The position numbers were made by a program, and so were the translations under genes. A DNA stretch of 10,250 bases from assembly GCA_019307805.1 (NCBI GenBank), contig JAFDIX010000103.1:1-10250 (forward strand). The letters run 5' to 3'. Source of the DNA: Deltaproteobacteria bacterium. Lineage in GTDB: Bacteria; Desulfobacterota; DSM-4660; Desulfatiglandales; HGW-15. Shown here piece by piece: positions 1 to 6,571 of the stretch (within the stretch, counting starts at the first letter, position 1; each line of letters opens with the position of its first letter). Below the pieces are notes generated by a model. It ran no database searches. It worked only from the letters and a program-made list of their open reading frames with translations, and had not been told where the DNA came from.

Positions 1-1
1 T

Positions 2-464
2 GCAGGGGAAGATTCTGTGGATTATGAGGAGATGGTCAATTTGTACCTTGATCTACTGGCGATTCTTGAAGGCAATCTCTGCCAGGAGGTCGGTATGGAG
101 ATTGACAATATCATCTCCAGGTCCCTTGATAAACTGTCCGCCCAGAGCAAGACCCTCATCGGAGACCTTGACCTGGCCAGGGATGCCCGGGAAACGACTG
201 TCAAGGACATCGCCGAGCGTCTCACCAGCCAGGGTTCAGGTGCCGAAGGGCGTCTGTTCCTCCAATCCTCCTTTAACAAACTCGTTTTCCTGTTGATTAT
301 GAACATGAAAGACATACTCGGTGTGAACCTCACAGAAAAAACCATCAAGGAGATGATGAATATTCTGGAATATGTGGAAAAGTACCGACAGGATACGGGA
401 TACGGAATTGATGAATTATGTGGGAGGAAATCTGAAAGATTATCTGCAACAGATAAAGTCCTGA
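2..464 (+). pseudogene. Unrecognised gene, 5'-truncated by the window and frameshifted by a 7-bp duplication
   Basis: The reading frame is open from the first bases of the window (frame starting at base 2), so the true start lies upstream. The visible part is a mostly helical, soluble-looking protein of about 150 residues with no motif I recognise and no clear membrane segment. At 391-404 the 7-mer GGATACG occurs twice in tandem. With both copies the frame runs on to 649, but its last 80 or so residues look like out-of-frame translation and overlap the next gene by more than 120 bases. With one copy removed, the protein continues QDTELMNYVGGNLKDYLQQ and stops at TGA 462-464, leaving a normal 58-base gap to the next start. 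I infer that 464 is the ancestral end and that the duplication broke the C-terminus. The alternative, that the longer frame is genuine, is less likely. The function is unknown. Confidence 0.7.
391..404. repeat. Exact 7-bp tandem duplication causing a frameshift
   Basis: GGATACG at 391-397 is repeated exactly at 398-404. Because 7 is not a multiple of 3, the second copy shifts the reading frame of the surrounding gene. Removing one copy restores a short, plausible C-terminus ending at 464. The pattern fits replication slippage or an assembly error. Confidence 0.9.
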
Positions 465-522
465 AAAATTTTGACCGACAACAATGCGGGAACCTGAATC
501 CTGGTATCCCAAGGAGGCTCTC

Positions 523-801
523 ATGGAACTCTCACCGCAAACCACCATCTATCTGTTTATGCTGGTCATTTACATCATCATTGTTTACATATTTGACCGG
601 GCCAGAAAGAAATTCAAGGGCGGTAACATCGAGATGGTCATCAAGCTGATCATCATAAACACCCTTCTGCTCCTCGCCGCGGATTTCACCCATTTTCTTT
701 CTTTTCTGGGGCCGGATGTCACATACATGCTGAAGCAAGTGTTCCAACTTGCGGCCATGTGCGCCATAGCCTTTGGCGGATTGAAACTGATCTCAGCCTG
801 A
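523..801 (+). CDS. Small three-helix integral membrane protein, 92 aa, unknown function
   Basis: I do not recognise this family. Start ATG 523 is chosen because a strong ribosome binding site, AAGGAGG (511-517), sits 5 bases upstream. An in-frame ATG at 484 would add 13 residues but has no such site. The protein has three hydrophobic stretches, at about residues 8-24, 38-58 and 68-90. The loop after the first is strongly basic (DRARKKFK, 25-32), which predicts that this loop is cytoplasmic. There is no cysteine pair, signal-peptidase site or catalytic motif. It lies between a broken cytosolic gene and a broken metallo-hydrolase gene, and the 5-base gap to the latter suggests one old transcription unit. 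Coding status is well supported; function is not. Confidence 0.8.
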   Translation: MELSPQTTIYLFMLVIYIIIVYIFDRARKKFKGGNIEMVIKLIIINTLLLLAADFTHFLSFLGPDVTYMLKQVFQLAAMCAIAFGGLKLISA

Positions 802-806
802 TTTTC

Positions 807-932
807 ATGAAACTCACATTTCTCGGTACTGGGGGGGCCTGGGGACTTCCGGAGCTTAACTGTGATTGCATCGTATGCCGTGAGATGCAGCGCAGTCATG
901 AAAGACGCAGCCGAACCTCCCTCTTCCTTTAG
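807..932 (+). pseudogene. N-terminal remnant of a PhnP-like metallo-beta-lactamase-fold hydrolase
   Basis: Translation from ATG 807 gives 41 residues that begin MKLTFLGTGGAWGLPELNCD and continue through a C-x-C-x2-C cluster (Cys19, Cys21, Cys24) to an arginine-rich segment ending in TSLFL, then TAG (930-932). The opening beta strand with the GTG loop, the clustered cysteines and the R-R/T-S-L ending are the usual first 40 residues of PhnP/lipoate-type MBL-fold phosphodiesterases. Those proteins normally exceed 200 residues and carry the HxHxDH metal site just after this point. Here all of that is missing. The bases after the stop match no MBL sequence in any frame I read and instead contain a promoter for purM. 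I infer an internal deletion or rearrangement near 930. It is probably non-functional. Confidence 0.75.
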
Positions 933-941
933 AGAAAAGGA

Positions 942-971
942 TTGACAGGCAAATTCGAAGCAAGATATATG
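942..971 (+). promoter_or_regulatory. Predicted sigma-70-type promoter for the purM operon
   Basis: A perfect -35 hexamer, TTGACA (942-947), is followed after 18 bases by TATATG (966-971), a 4-of-6 match to the -10 consensus. It lies about 60 bases before the purM start and directly after the MBL remnant. The -35 is convincing; the exact -10 is uncertain because the stretch is A/T-alternating. Confidence 0.55.
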
Positions 972-1030
972 CTAGTTAGTTTCCTTATGGAAATCGAATA
1001 TTTATGGATGGAAACAAAGGACAGGCTTCC

Positions 1031-2086
1031 ATGGCTCAAAAAAAGAAAAAATCCAGTTATAAAGAGGCAGGGGTTGATATTGACGCGGGGAACCGGTTTG
1101 TCGATCTCATCAAACCCATTGTGAGCAAGACCTTTAAGTCGGGGGTCATTACCGATATCGGCGGGTTTGCCGGACTTCTGTCCCTGAACGTACAGGATAT
1201 AGAAAACCCTGTACTTGTGGCCTCTACGGATGGCGTAGGCACAAAACTGAAAATCGCATTCATGATGGATCGCCATGACACAATCGGGATCGATTTGGTG
1301 GGAATGTGCGTAAACGACATCATGGTTCAGGGGGCCACACCCCTGCTCATGCTGGATTACATATCCATGGGCAAGCTGGATGTAGACAAGGCCGTCGAGG
1401 TGGTAAAAGGTATCGCCGCCGGCTGCAAGGAAGCCAACTGCCCCCTGATAGGGGGTGAAACCGCTGAAATGCCGGATTTTTATGCGGAAGGTGAGTATGA
1501 TGTGGCCGGTTTCGTAGTGGGGATGGCAGACAATAACCAGCTCCTTGACGGCTCGGAAATCGCCGTCGGACATCAACTGATCGGCATCGCCTCAAACGGT
1601 CTTCACAGCAATGGATATTCCCTTGTGCGAAAAATCTTTTTCGAGCAGCTCCAGATGTCCGTAGATGAACATGTGGAGGAATTCGGCCGCACCCTCGGAG
1701 AGGAACTCCTTGAGCCCACACGCATCTACGCCAGGACCATCAGGAACATGAGGCGCGATTTTCGTCTCTATGGGATCTCCCATATCACGGGCGGTGGACT
1801 CATTGACAATATCCCACGTATTCTGCCCAAACAATGCAAGGCCGTGATTGATCCCGAAAGCTGGTCTACCCCGCCCATTTTCCCCTATATCCAGTTGGCC
1901 GGGAAGATATCCACTGAAGAGATGAGGCGCACCTTTAACAACGGCCTTGGTCTTGTTGTGGTCGTCAGTGCCGATGACATCGGGGAAATCCTGCTTCGCC
2001 TCAAGGCCATGGGAGAGAGCGCCTTTCATATAGGTTCGGTGGAATCCCGTGATGACAAGGAAGAGCCTATTCAATTCACCAGCTAA
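1031..2086 (+). CDS. purM: Phosphoribosylformylglycinamidine cyclo-ligase (AIR synthetase), 351 aa
   Basis: PurM carries out the fifth step of de novo purine synthesis, the ATP-dependent ring closure of FGAM to AIR, in the cytosol as a homodimer. The sequence has the family landmarks in order: YKEAGVDIDAGN (10-21), the STDGVGTKL phosphate loop (66-73), DLVGMCVNDI (88-97), GGETAEMPDFY (141-151), the substrate-binding SNGLHSNGYSLVRK (188-201) and the C-terminal ITGGGLIDNIPR (252-263). Length matches the usual 340-350 residues. Start ATG 1031 is preferred because AAAGGA (1016-1021) lies 9 bases before it and the family N-terminus falls just there; ATG 1004 would add nine residues with no gain. 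A promoter lies upstream, and a tatA-like gene follows 16 bases after the stop, so purM leads a probable operon. No lesion is seen. A purN partner is not adjacent. Confidence 0.96.
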   Translation: MAQKKKKSSYKEAGVDIDAGNRFVDLIKPIVSKTFKSGVITDIGGFAGLLSLNVQDIENPVLVASTDGVGTKLKIAFMMDRHDTIGIDLVGMCVNDIMVQGATPLLMLDYISMGKLDVDKAVEVVKGIAAGCKEANCPLIGGETAEMPDFYAEGEYDVAGFVVGMADNNQLLDGSEIAVGHQLIGIASNGLHSNGYSLVRKIFFEQLQMSVDEHVEEFGRTLGEELLEPTRIYARTIRNMRRDFRLYGISHITGGGLIDNIPRILPKQCKAVIDPESWSTPPIFPYIQLAGKISTEEMRRTFNNGLGLVVVVSADDIGEILLRLKAMGESAFHIGSVESRDDKEEPIQFTS

Positions 2087-2091
2087 ACCGC

Positions 2092-2097
2092 AGGAGG
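2092..2097 (+). promoter_or_regulatory. Strong ribosome binding site for the tatA-like gene
   Basis: AGGAGG sits 5 bases before ATG 2103 and fixes that start. Its strength, together with the intact N-terminal domain, argues that the gene was functional until recently. Confidence 0.8.
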
Positions 2098-2102
2098 AAG
2101 GA

Positions 2103-2403
2103 ATGTTCGGGCTTGGAACAACAGAATTGATTGTCATTGGTGTCATTGTTTTCCTCATATTTGGGGCCAAAAGGATTCCGGAAATCGGGAAAGGACTTGG
2201 TGGGGTTCAAGCAGGTCAAAAAAGAAATAATCCCGGAAGATACCGGCAGTCCTGACGAATCCGGAGGAAAAAAGAAGGAAGAGGGGCCCTCGGCCATTGA
2301 AAGCGCAATCAGGAACAAGGTCGTTGAACAGATACCCGGAGTCAAAAAGGCCATGCGCATGAAAAAGACAGTGGATAAGGCCAAGGACCTGCTCAATTCT
2401 TAA
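2103..2403 (+). pseudogene. tatA: Tat translocase TatA/TatB-like subunit, interrupted by a +1 frameshift
   Basis: From ATG 2103 the product opens MFGLGTTELIVIGVIVFLIF: a short periplasmic end, Glu8, one membrane helix (about 8-20), the FG hinge (20-21) and the start of the amphipathic helix (PEIGKGLG, 26-33). This is the classic TatA/TatB/Hcf106 plan for the pore or receptor subunit of twin-arginine export. In this frame the protein then degenerates and ends early at 2253-2255. The proper tail, a charged helical segment (FKQVKKEI onward) ending at TAA 2401-2403, lies in the +1 frame. Dropping one G from the run at 2202-2205 joins the two halves into a normal 99-aa protein reading GKGLGGFKQVKKE at the join. 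TatA and TatB cannot be told apart with certainty from sequence alone. It lies between purM and the CoA-binding gene, whose ATG overlaps its stop. Confidence 0.85.
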
Positions 2404-2891
2404 TGGAAGACCTGAAAAGTGAAATGCCGGATCTCAATCCCCCTTCGGAAGAAATCATCACTGTCCTGCAAAAAAGCAAAAAAATTGCCGTGGTGGGTCT
2501 TTCCCCTAAAGAGGAAAGAGACAGCAACAAGGTGGCCCGGTATCTCATGGAACATGGCTATGAGGTCATCCCTGTAAATCCCGGGCAAAAGGAGATTTTG
2601 GGGCAGACCTGTTTCCGGACACTCAAGGACATTCCTTTTGCCGTGGACGTCGTAGACCTGTTTTTAAATCCGAAACGCATTCCTCCGGTGGTTGATGAAG
2701 CCATTGAAATCGGCGCTCCCGTAATATGGATGCAGTTGGAGATCGTGCACAAGGAAGCTGCAGAAAAGGCACGACAGGCGGGAGCCACGGTGATCATGAA
2801 CCGGTGCATCAAAATAGAACACGAAAAATGGGCCTCACCGGACGAAACCCCTCCTAGGTATATTCTTTCTCGGCCATCTCCGCCAGCCTGA
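2403..2891 (+). CDS. YccU-like CoA-binding domain protein, 162 aa
   Basis: This is a single Rossmann-type CoA-binding domain protein. A short leader (1-26) precedes the first beta strand and nucleotide loop, KIAVVGLSPKEERDSNKVAR (27-46). Then come EVIPVNPGQKEILG (53-66), VDVVDLFLNP (81-90), the PVIWMQ strand (106-111) and the C-terminal IMNRCIKIEH (130-139) typical of YccU-like proteins. They resemble the N-terminal part of succinyl-CoA synthetase alpha chains, and their substrate is unknown. The start overlaps the stop of the tatA-like gene (TAATG), pointing to translational coupling, although the frameshift upstream may now disturb that. The last 12 codons overlap the convergent acyl-CoA ligase gene, so the tail after about residue 145 may be unconserved. 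Confidence 0.88.
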   Translation: MEDLKSEMPDLNPPSEEIITVLQKSKKIAVVGLSPKEERDSNKVARYLMEHGYEVIPVNPGQKEILGQTCFRTLKDIPFAVDVVDLFLNPKRIPPVVDEAIEIGAPVIWMQLEIVHKEAAEKARQAGATVIMNRCIKIEHEKWASPDETPPRYILSRPSPPA

Positions 2892-4446
2892 ACTTCTGAA
2901 TCTTCCCTGATCGTGTCATGGGAAAATCCGTGACAAACCTGATATGACCAGGCTTTTTCTCCTTTTCCATGCGCTCTTCGGCATATCGGGACACATCTTC
3001 AACGGCCAGGTCGGCGCCGTCCTTCAGCTTTACCCATGCCGCCACCTCCTGACCCTTTTCAGGATGGGGAAAACCAAAGACCTGGACTTCTGAAATCTGG
3101 GGAATACCATACAGTATCTCTTCCAGTTCCGTGGGATAGATATCGATTCCGTCCCGGACAATCACATCTTTTAAGCGTCCGGTGATTTTCACATATCCCG
3201 TCTCATCCATGACCCCCAGATCACCGGAATGAAACCACCCGTCCTTATCAATGGCAGCCGCCGTTGCCGCCGGCATTTTGTAATATTCTTTCATGAGAAA
3301 GCCCCGGGTGCACAACTCCCCCTGGCCATTGGCAGGAAGGTCTTCCCCTGTGTCCGGATCCACGATCTTGACCTCGTTGCATTCCAGGGGTGTTCCTATG
3401 GTAGATACCCGCAGGTCTATGGGATCATTCGGGAGCGTCATGGTGATCCAGGAAGATGTCTCGGTAATGCCGTAGGAGACCGTGATCTCCGATATACCCA
3501 CCTCTTCGACGATCTTCTTCATGAGTTCCATGGGGCAGGGAGATCCCCCGATAATGCCACGGGCCAGGGTTTTCCAACGGGCCTTTTGGAACTGCGGGTG
3601 TTCGAGCAGGGCTATCATCATGCTGGGAGAACCATAGATGGCGGTACAGCCTTCCCTGGGGATGGCCTCCAGGATTTTGATCGGATCAAAGTCATAGCAG
3701 GGCATGACCATGGCTGCGCCCCTCAACAGCCCGGCAAGACAGATACAGGTGTTTCCAAACATGTGGAACAAGGGAAAAAAGAGACACAATTTGTCCTGAT
3801 GATCCAGCCCCTGCCGTTTTGTGGCGTGAAGGGATTTGTTGATGAGCCCCAGGTGGTCCAGGACAACACCCTTTGGTTTGCCCGTAGTCCCGGAGGTATA
3901 CATGATGGCGACAGAATCCTCCGGGTCCACATCATTCTCCCTCGCCAGAAGGACCTTTTGATCCACCTGATCCCCCAGGGAAGTTAATTCGGACCAGGAC
4001 GTCCAGTCAGGAGAAGACTCCTTACCAAGCACGATCACCTGCTCAAGGTCCGTAAGGTCGTCCCTGAGATCAAGAAGCGCCTCTACATATTCAGATTCCT
4101 CGACACCCATGGCCAGGATGATGGCCCGGGATTCCGACTGGGTGAGGATGTAACGAAGGTCTTCCTTTGACGCCCCCGGGTCCACGGGCACAAGGACCGC
4201 TCCGATCTTGGACAGTGCTATCTGGGTCACAACCCATTCCGGGGCATTGGGTGCCCAGAGGGCGACCCGGTCCCCCTTCTGGATTCCCAAATGGATCATT
4301 CCCCGCGCTGCCCGGTCGATTTCCCAGATAAAAAGGGAATAGTTGTATCGCACACCCGCCTCCATGTGTATGAGGGCATCACGGGTCGGATATCTATCTG
4401 CGATCTCGTTCAGCATCTGCCCAATCGTCTTCTTTACGAGCGTCAT
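2854..4446 (-). CDS. AMP-forming acyl-CoA synthetase (fatty-acid-CoA ligase-like), 530 aa
   Basis: This is a member of the ANL adenylating superfamily, which activates a carboxylic acid to an acyl-AMP and transfers it to CoA. Visible core motifs are the ATP-binding YTSGTTGKPKGVV (183-195), FPLFHMFGN (224-232), the aromatic-turn motif SYGITETSS (324-332), HSGDLG with its ribose-binding Asp (406-411), ITGRLKDVIVRDGIDIYP (421-438) and the C-terminal TRSGKIQKFRL with the catalytic Lys515. All key residues are present, and length is normal. The A8 hinge reads RDGIDIYP where RGGENIYP is usual. ATG 4446 is preferred because GAGG precedes it by 9 bases on the minus strand; a TTG five codons upstream also fits the frame. 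The natural acid (medium-, long-chain or aromatic) cannot be read from sequence. It is transcribed away from the ABC-F gene. Confidence 0.93.
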   Translation of the reverse strand: MTLVKKTIGQMLNEIADRYPTRDALIHMEAGVRYNYSLFIWEIDRAARGMIHLGIQKGDRVALWAPNAPEWVVTQIALSKIGAVLVPVDPGASKEDLRYILTQSESRAIILAMGVEESEYVEALLDLRDDLTDLEQVIVLGKESSPDWTSWSELTSLGDQVDQKVLLARENDVDPEDSVAIMYTSGTTGKPKGVVLDHLGLINKSLHATKRQGLDHQDKLCLFFPLFHMFGNTCICLAGLLRGAAMVMPCYDFDPIKILEAIPREGCTAIYGSPSMMIALLEHPQFQKARWKTLARGIIGGSPCPMELMKKIVEEVGISEITVSYGITETSSWITMTLPNDPIDLRVSTIGTPLECNEVKIVDPDTGEDLPANGQGELCTRGFLMKEYYKMPAATAAAIDKDGWFHSGDLGVMDETGYVKITGRLKDVIVRDGIDIYPTELEEILYGIPQISEVQVFGFPHPEKGQEVAAWVKLKDGADLAVEDVSRYAEERMEKEKKPGHIRFVTDFPMTRSGKIQKFRLAEMAEKEYT

Positions 4447-4516
4447 ATGCGCACACCTCAAAACCGAAGTTTTCCTGAAATTTCAACAACTTGCAGCAAC
4501 ACCGAGAAGATGTGAT

Positions 4517-4544
4517 TTGCCCTTTTGAAATATAGGCTTATCAT
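4517..4544 (+). promoter_or_regulatory. Predicted promoter for the ABC-F/helicase operon
   Basis: TTGCCC (4517-4522), a 16-base spacer and TATCAT (4539-4544, 5 of 6 matches to the -10 consensus) lie about 36 bases before the ABC-F start. The divergent region 4447-4579 contains no gene. No equally good promoter for the leftward acyl-CoA ligase was found, although it must start in the same region. Confidence 0.45.
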
Positions 4545-4558
4545 ATGACAAAGATCAT
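4541..4558. promoter_or_regulatory. Possible operator: palindrome next to the predicted promoter
   Basis: The perfect 8-bp palindrome TCATATGA (4541-4548) overlaps the predicted -10 and forms, with TCAT at 4555-4558, an ATGA-N6-TCAT inverted repeat. Its placement suits a repressor site, but such short symmetry can arise by chance and no regulator is known. Confidence 0.2.
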
Positions 4559-4579
4559 GGTAAAGCAATACGGACTAAA

Positions 4580-6571
4580 ATGAGCCTTGTTACATTACTG
4601 AATATATCCCATGGCTTTTCCGGCAAGACCCTTTTTCAGGACGTGCGCCTTCAGGTGGCACCCGGGGATCGCGTGGGACTGGTGGGCCCCAATGGTTCGG
4701 GAAAGACAACCTTCCTGAAACTCATCATGGGACAAGTCTCTCCGGATACAGGGGAGGTCAGGATCAACAAGGGCTCCCGCCTTGGCTACTTGCCCCAGGA
4801 TATCCATGAAACCATGACCGGGACCATTCTCCAATCTCTTCTGCATACCGTTCCGGGCAGGGGAAGACTGATCGAGGAACTGAGCCGCACAGAGCAGGCC
4901 CTTGAGAAGAATATAGAAACGGAAAAAGAGGTAATCCTTGCCGGACACCTGGCCGAAATCCATCAGGAAACGGCTGATCTGGATAAACAGTTCCCCCCCC
5001 ATGAGGCCGAGAAGATATTACTGGGCCTGGGTTTCACGCCGGATGATTTTGAAAAGCCCATCTCCTCTCTGAGTGGAGGATGGAAAATGCGGGCCGCCCT
5101 GGCCCGGCTCCTTTACCGGAAACCCGAACTCCTCCTCCTGGATGAGCCCACCAACCATCTGGACATTCCTTCTGTACGCTGGTTTGAGGAGTATCTTCAA
5201 GACTATGCAGGGGCTATGCTTCTCGTATGCCATGACAGGGATTTTCTGAACCGCCAGGTGAATCGGATACTGAGTCTTGAACCTGAAGGGCTCAGAGGCT
5301 ACAGCGGAAATTATGATTTTTATCTCAAGGCAAGAGACGAGGAAAATAGAATCCTCGATGCCAAGGCCCGAAACCAGGAACAGAAAATCAGAGAGGCAAA
5401 GAGATTTATCACGAGATTCAAGGCCAAGGCCACCAAGGCGAGGCAGGCCCAGAGCAAAATCAAGTTGATTGAAAAAATGGCCCTGGTAGAGACCCATCAG
5501 AAACAAAAGACCATTCGATTTTCTTTCCCGACCGTATCCCGCAGTGGAAGAGACGTCCTGAATATTCAGAAACTCACAAAGGGTTTTGACACCAGCCCCC
5601 TCTACAGGGACCTTCAGCTCACGGTCCAAAGGGGCGATCGGATCGCAATTATCGGTCCCAACGGCTCGGGCAAGACAACCCTGCTGAGAATGGTGGCCGG
5701 TGAGGTATCCCCGGACCAGGGGAAGGTCGCACTGGGCCACGGGGTTACCATGAGCTACTATGCGCAGCATCACTCAGAGATGCTTGACCCCGGGAAAACC
5801 ATCCTCGAGGAAGTCTACCAGGTGATCCCCCACGAGAGCATGAGCTTTGTCAGGGGGGTTTGTGGGGCCTTTCTCTTTTCCGGGAGCGATGTTGACAAGA
5901 GCATCAGCATACTCTCGGGAGGGGAGAAGGCGCGCGTCTCCCTGGCAAAAATCCTCGTTAAACCCGGCAACCTTCTGGTCATGGATGAGCCGACCAACCA
6001 TCTTGATATCATCTCTTCTGAAATCCTCATCAATGCACTTTCCGAATTCAACGGAACCCTCCTGTTCGTCTCCCATAACCAGGCCTTTGCAGGAAGACTG
6101 GCCCGAAAGATCTGGGATATCAGGGAAGAGAAAATTGTTGAATATCCCGGCAGCCTCTATGAATACTATGACTATCTCTCTGCCATGGATGACTCCCCGC
6201 TTCCAGATGGCCGCGGGGAGACAGGGGCCGAGGAGGCCTCGGACCGGCTGGACCCGGACAAGGCAAAGAGCCGCAAAATGCTGAGAAAGGAGAAGGCTGA
6301 AAAGCGCCTTAAAATCAATGAGACCCTGAAGCCGATCAAGGAGAAACTCCTGGGCCTGGAGAAAAGAATTGACGAACTGGAAACGAGAAAGGATGAGCTG
6401 GAAAAAGAACTTGCGCATCCGGATATTTTCAAGGATAAGGAAAGGAGCCTCCCCCTCCTGGCAGAATACGGGAAAGTAAAGAGGAAACTGGAGGGACTCA
6501 TGGGAAGATGGGAATACCAGCAGGAGACCCTGGATGCCGCCAAAGAAGAACTCGGACTTCCGGAAGAGTAA
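4580..6571 (+). CDS. ABC-F family ATPase with C-terminal coiled coil, Uup/YheS-like, 663 aa
   Basis: This is a soluble protein with two ABC ATPase domains and no membrane segment; ABC-F proteins act on ribosomes, entering the E site to relieve stalling or modulate translation. Domain 1 has Walker A GPNGSGKTT (36-44), signature LSGGW (164-168) and Walker B/catalytic Glu LLLLDEPTNHLD (184-195). A basic helical linker (about 255-310, KARQAQSKIKL), the P-site tRNA interaction region of the family, follows. Domain 2 has Walker A GPNGSGKTT (359-367), LSGGE (445-449), LLVMDEPTNHLD (465-476) and SHN instead of SHD at its H-switch (498-500). After a variable acidic segment (535-560) comes a highly charged coiled coil (565-663), as in Uup and YheS. 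LSGGW in domain 1 is also seen in YheS. The Shine-Dalgarno site is weak. The stop abuts the helicase ATG with no gap. Which ABC-F subfamily it belongs to, and whether it has any role in antibiotic tolerance, cannot be told. Confidence 0.95.
   Translation: MSLVTLLNISHGFSGKTLFQDVRLQVAPGDRVGLVGPNGSGKTTFLKLIMGQVSPDTGEVRINKGSRLGYLPQDIHETMTGTILQSLLHTVPGRGRLIEELSRTEQALEKNIETEKEVILAGHLAEIHQETADLDKQFPPHEAEKILLGLGFTPDDFEKPISSLSGGWKMRAALARLLYRKPELLLLDEPTNHLDIPSVRWFEEYLQDYAGAMLLVCHDRDFLNRQVNRILSLEPEGLRGYSGNYDFYLKARDEENRILDAKARNQEQKIREAKRFITRFKAKATKARQAQSKIKLIEKMALVETHQKQKTIRFSFPTVSRSGRDVLNIQKLTKGFDTSPLYRDLQLTVQRGDRIAIIGPNGSGKTTLLRMVAGEVSPDQGKVALGHGVTMSYYAQHHSEMLDPGKTILEEVYQVIPHESMSFVRGVCGAFLFSGSDVDKSISILSGGEKARVSLAKILVKPGNLLVMDEPTNHLDIISSEILINALSEFNGTLLFVSHNQAFAGRLARKIWDIREEKIVEYPGSLYEYYDYLSAMDDSPLPDGRGETGAEEASDRLDPDKAKSRKMLRKEKAEKRLKINETLKPIKEKLLGLEKRIDELETRKDELEKELAHPDIFKDKERSLPLLAEYGKVKRKLEGLMGRWEYQQETLDAAKEELGLPEE

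Noticed and set aside
465..649. Continuation of the first reading frame past 464
   Set aside because: The residues there look like random translation and overlap the well-supported 92-aa membrane gene. The frame exists only because of the 7-bp duplication.
1004..1030. An earlier ATG for purM
   Set aside because: It adds nine residues not expected in the family, and the AAAGGA site is correctly placed for ATG 1031 instead.
2196..2210. Programmed +1 frameshifting in the tatA-like gene
   Set aside because: No stop codon, rare codon or Shine-Dalgarno-like stimulator sits at the shift as in prfB. A mutation or sequencing error is simpler, though slippage at GGG-G is not excluded.
3229..3987. A 252-codon plus-strand frame inside the acyl-CoA ligase
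   Set aside because: It is antisense to a gene with complete ANL motifs and shows no domain of its own.
4447..4461. TTG start for the acyl-CoA ligase
   Set aside because: The ATG five codons later has a GAGG site at a good distance, and the extra residues look unlike the family.
4476..4485. TGAAATTTCA palindrome upstream of the acyl-CoA ligase
   Set aside because: It is a short A/T-rich palindrome that is likely by chance, with no partner site.
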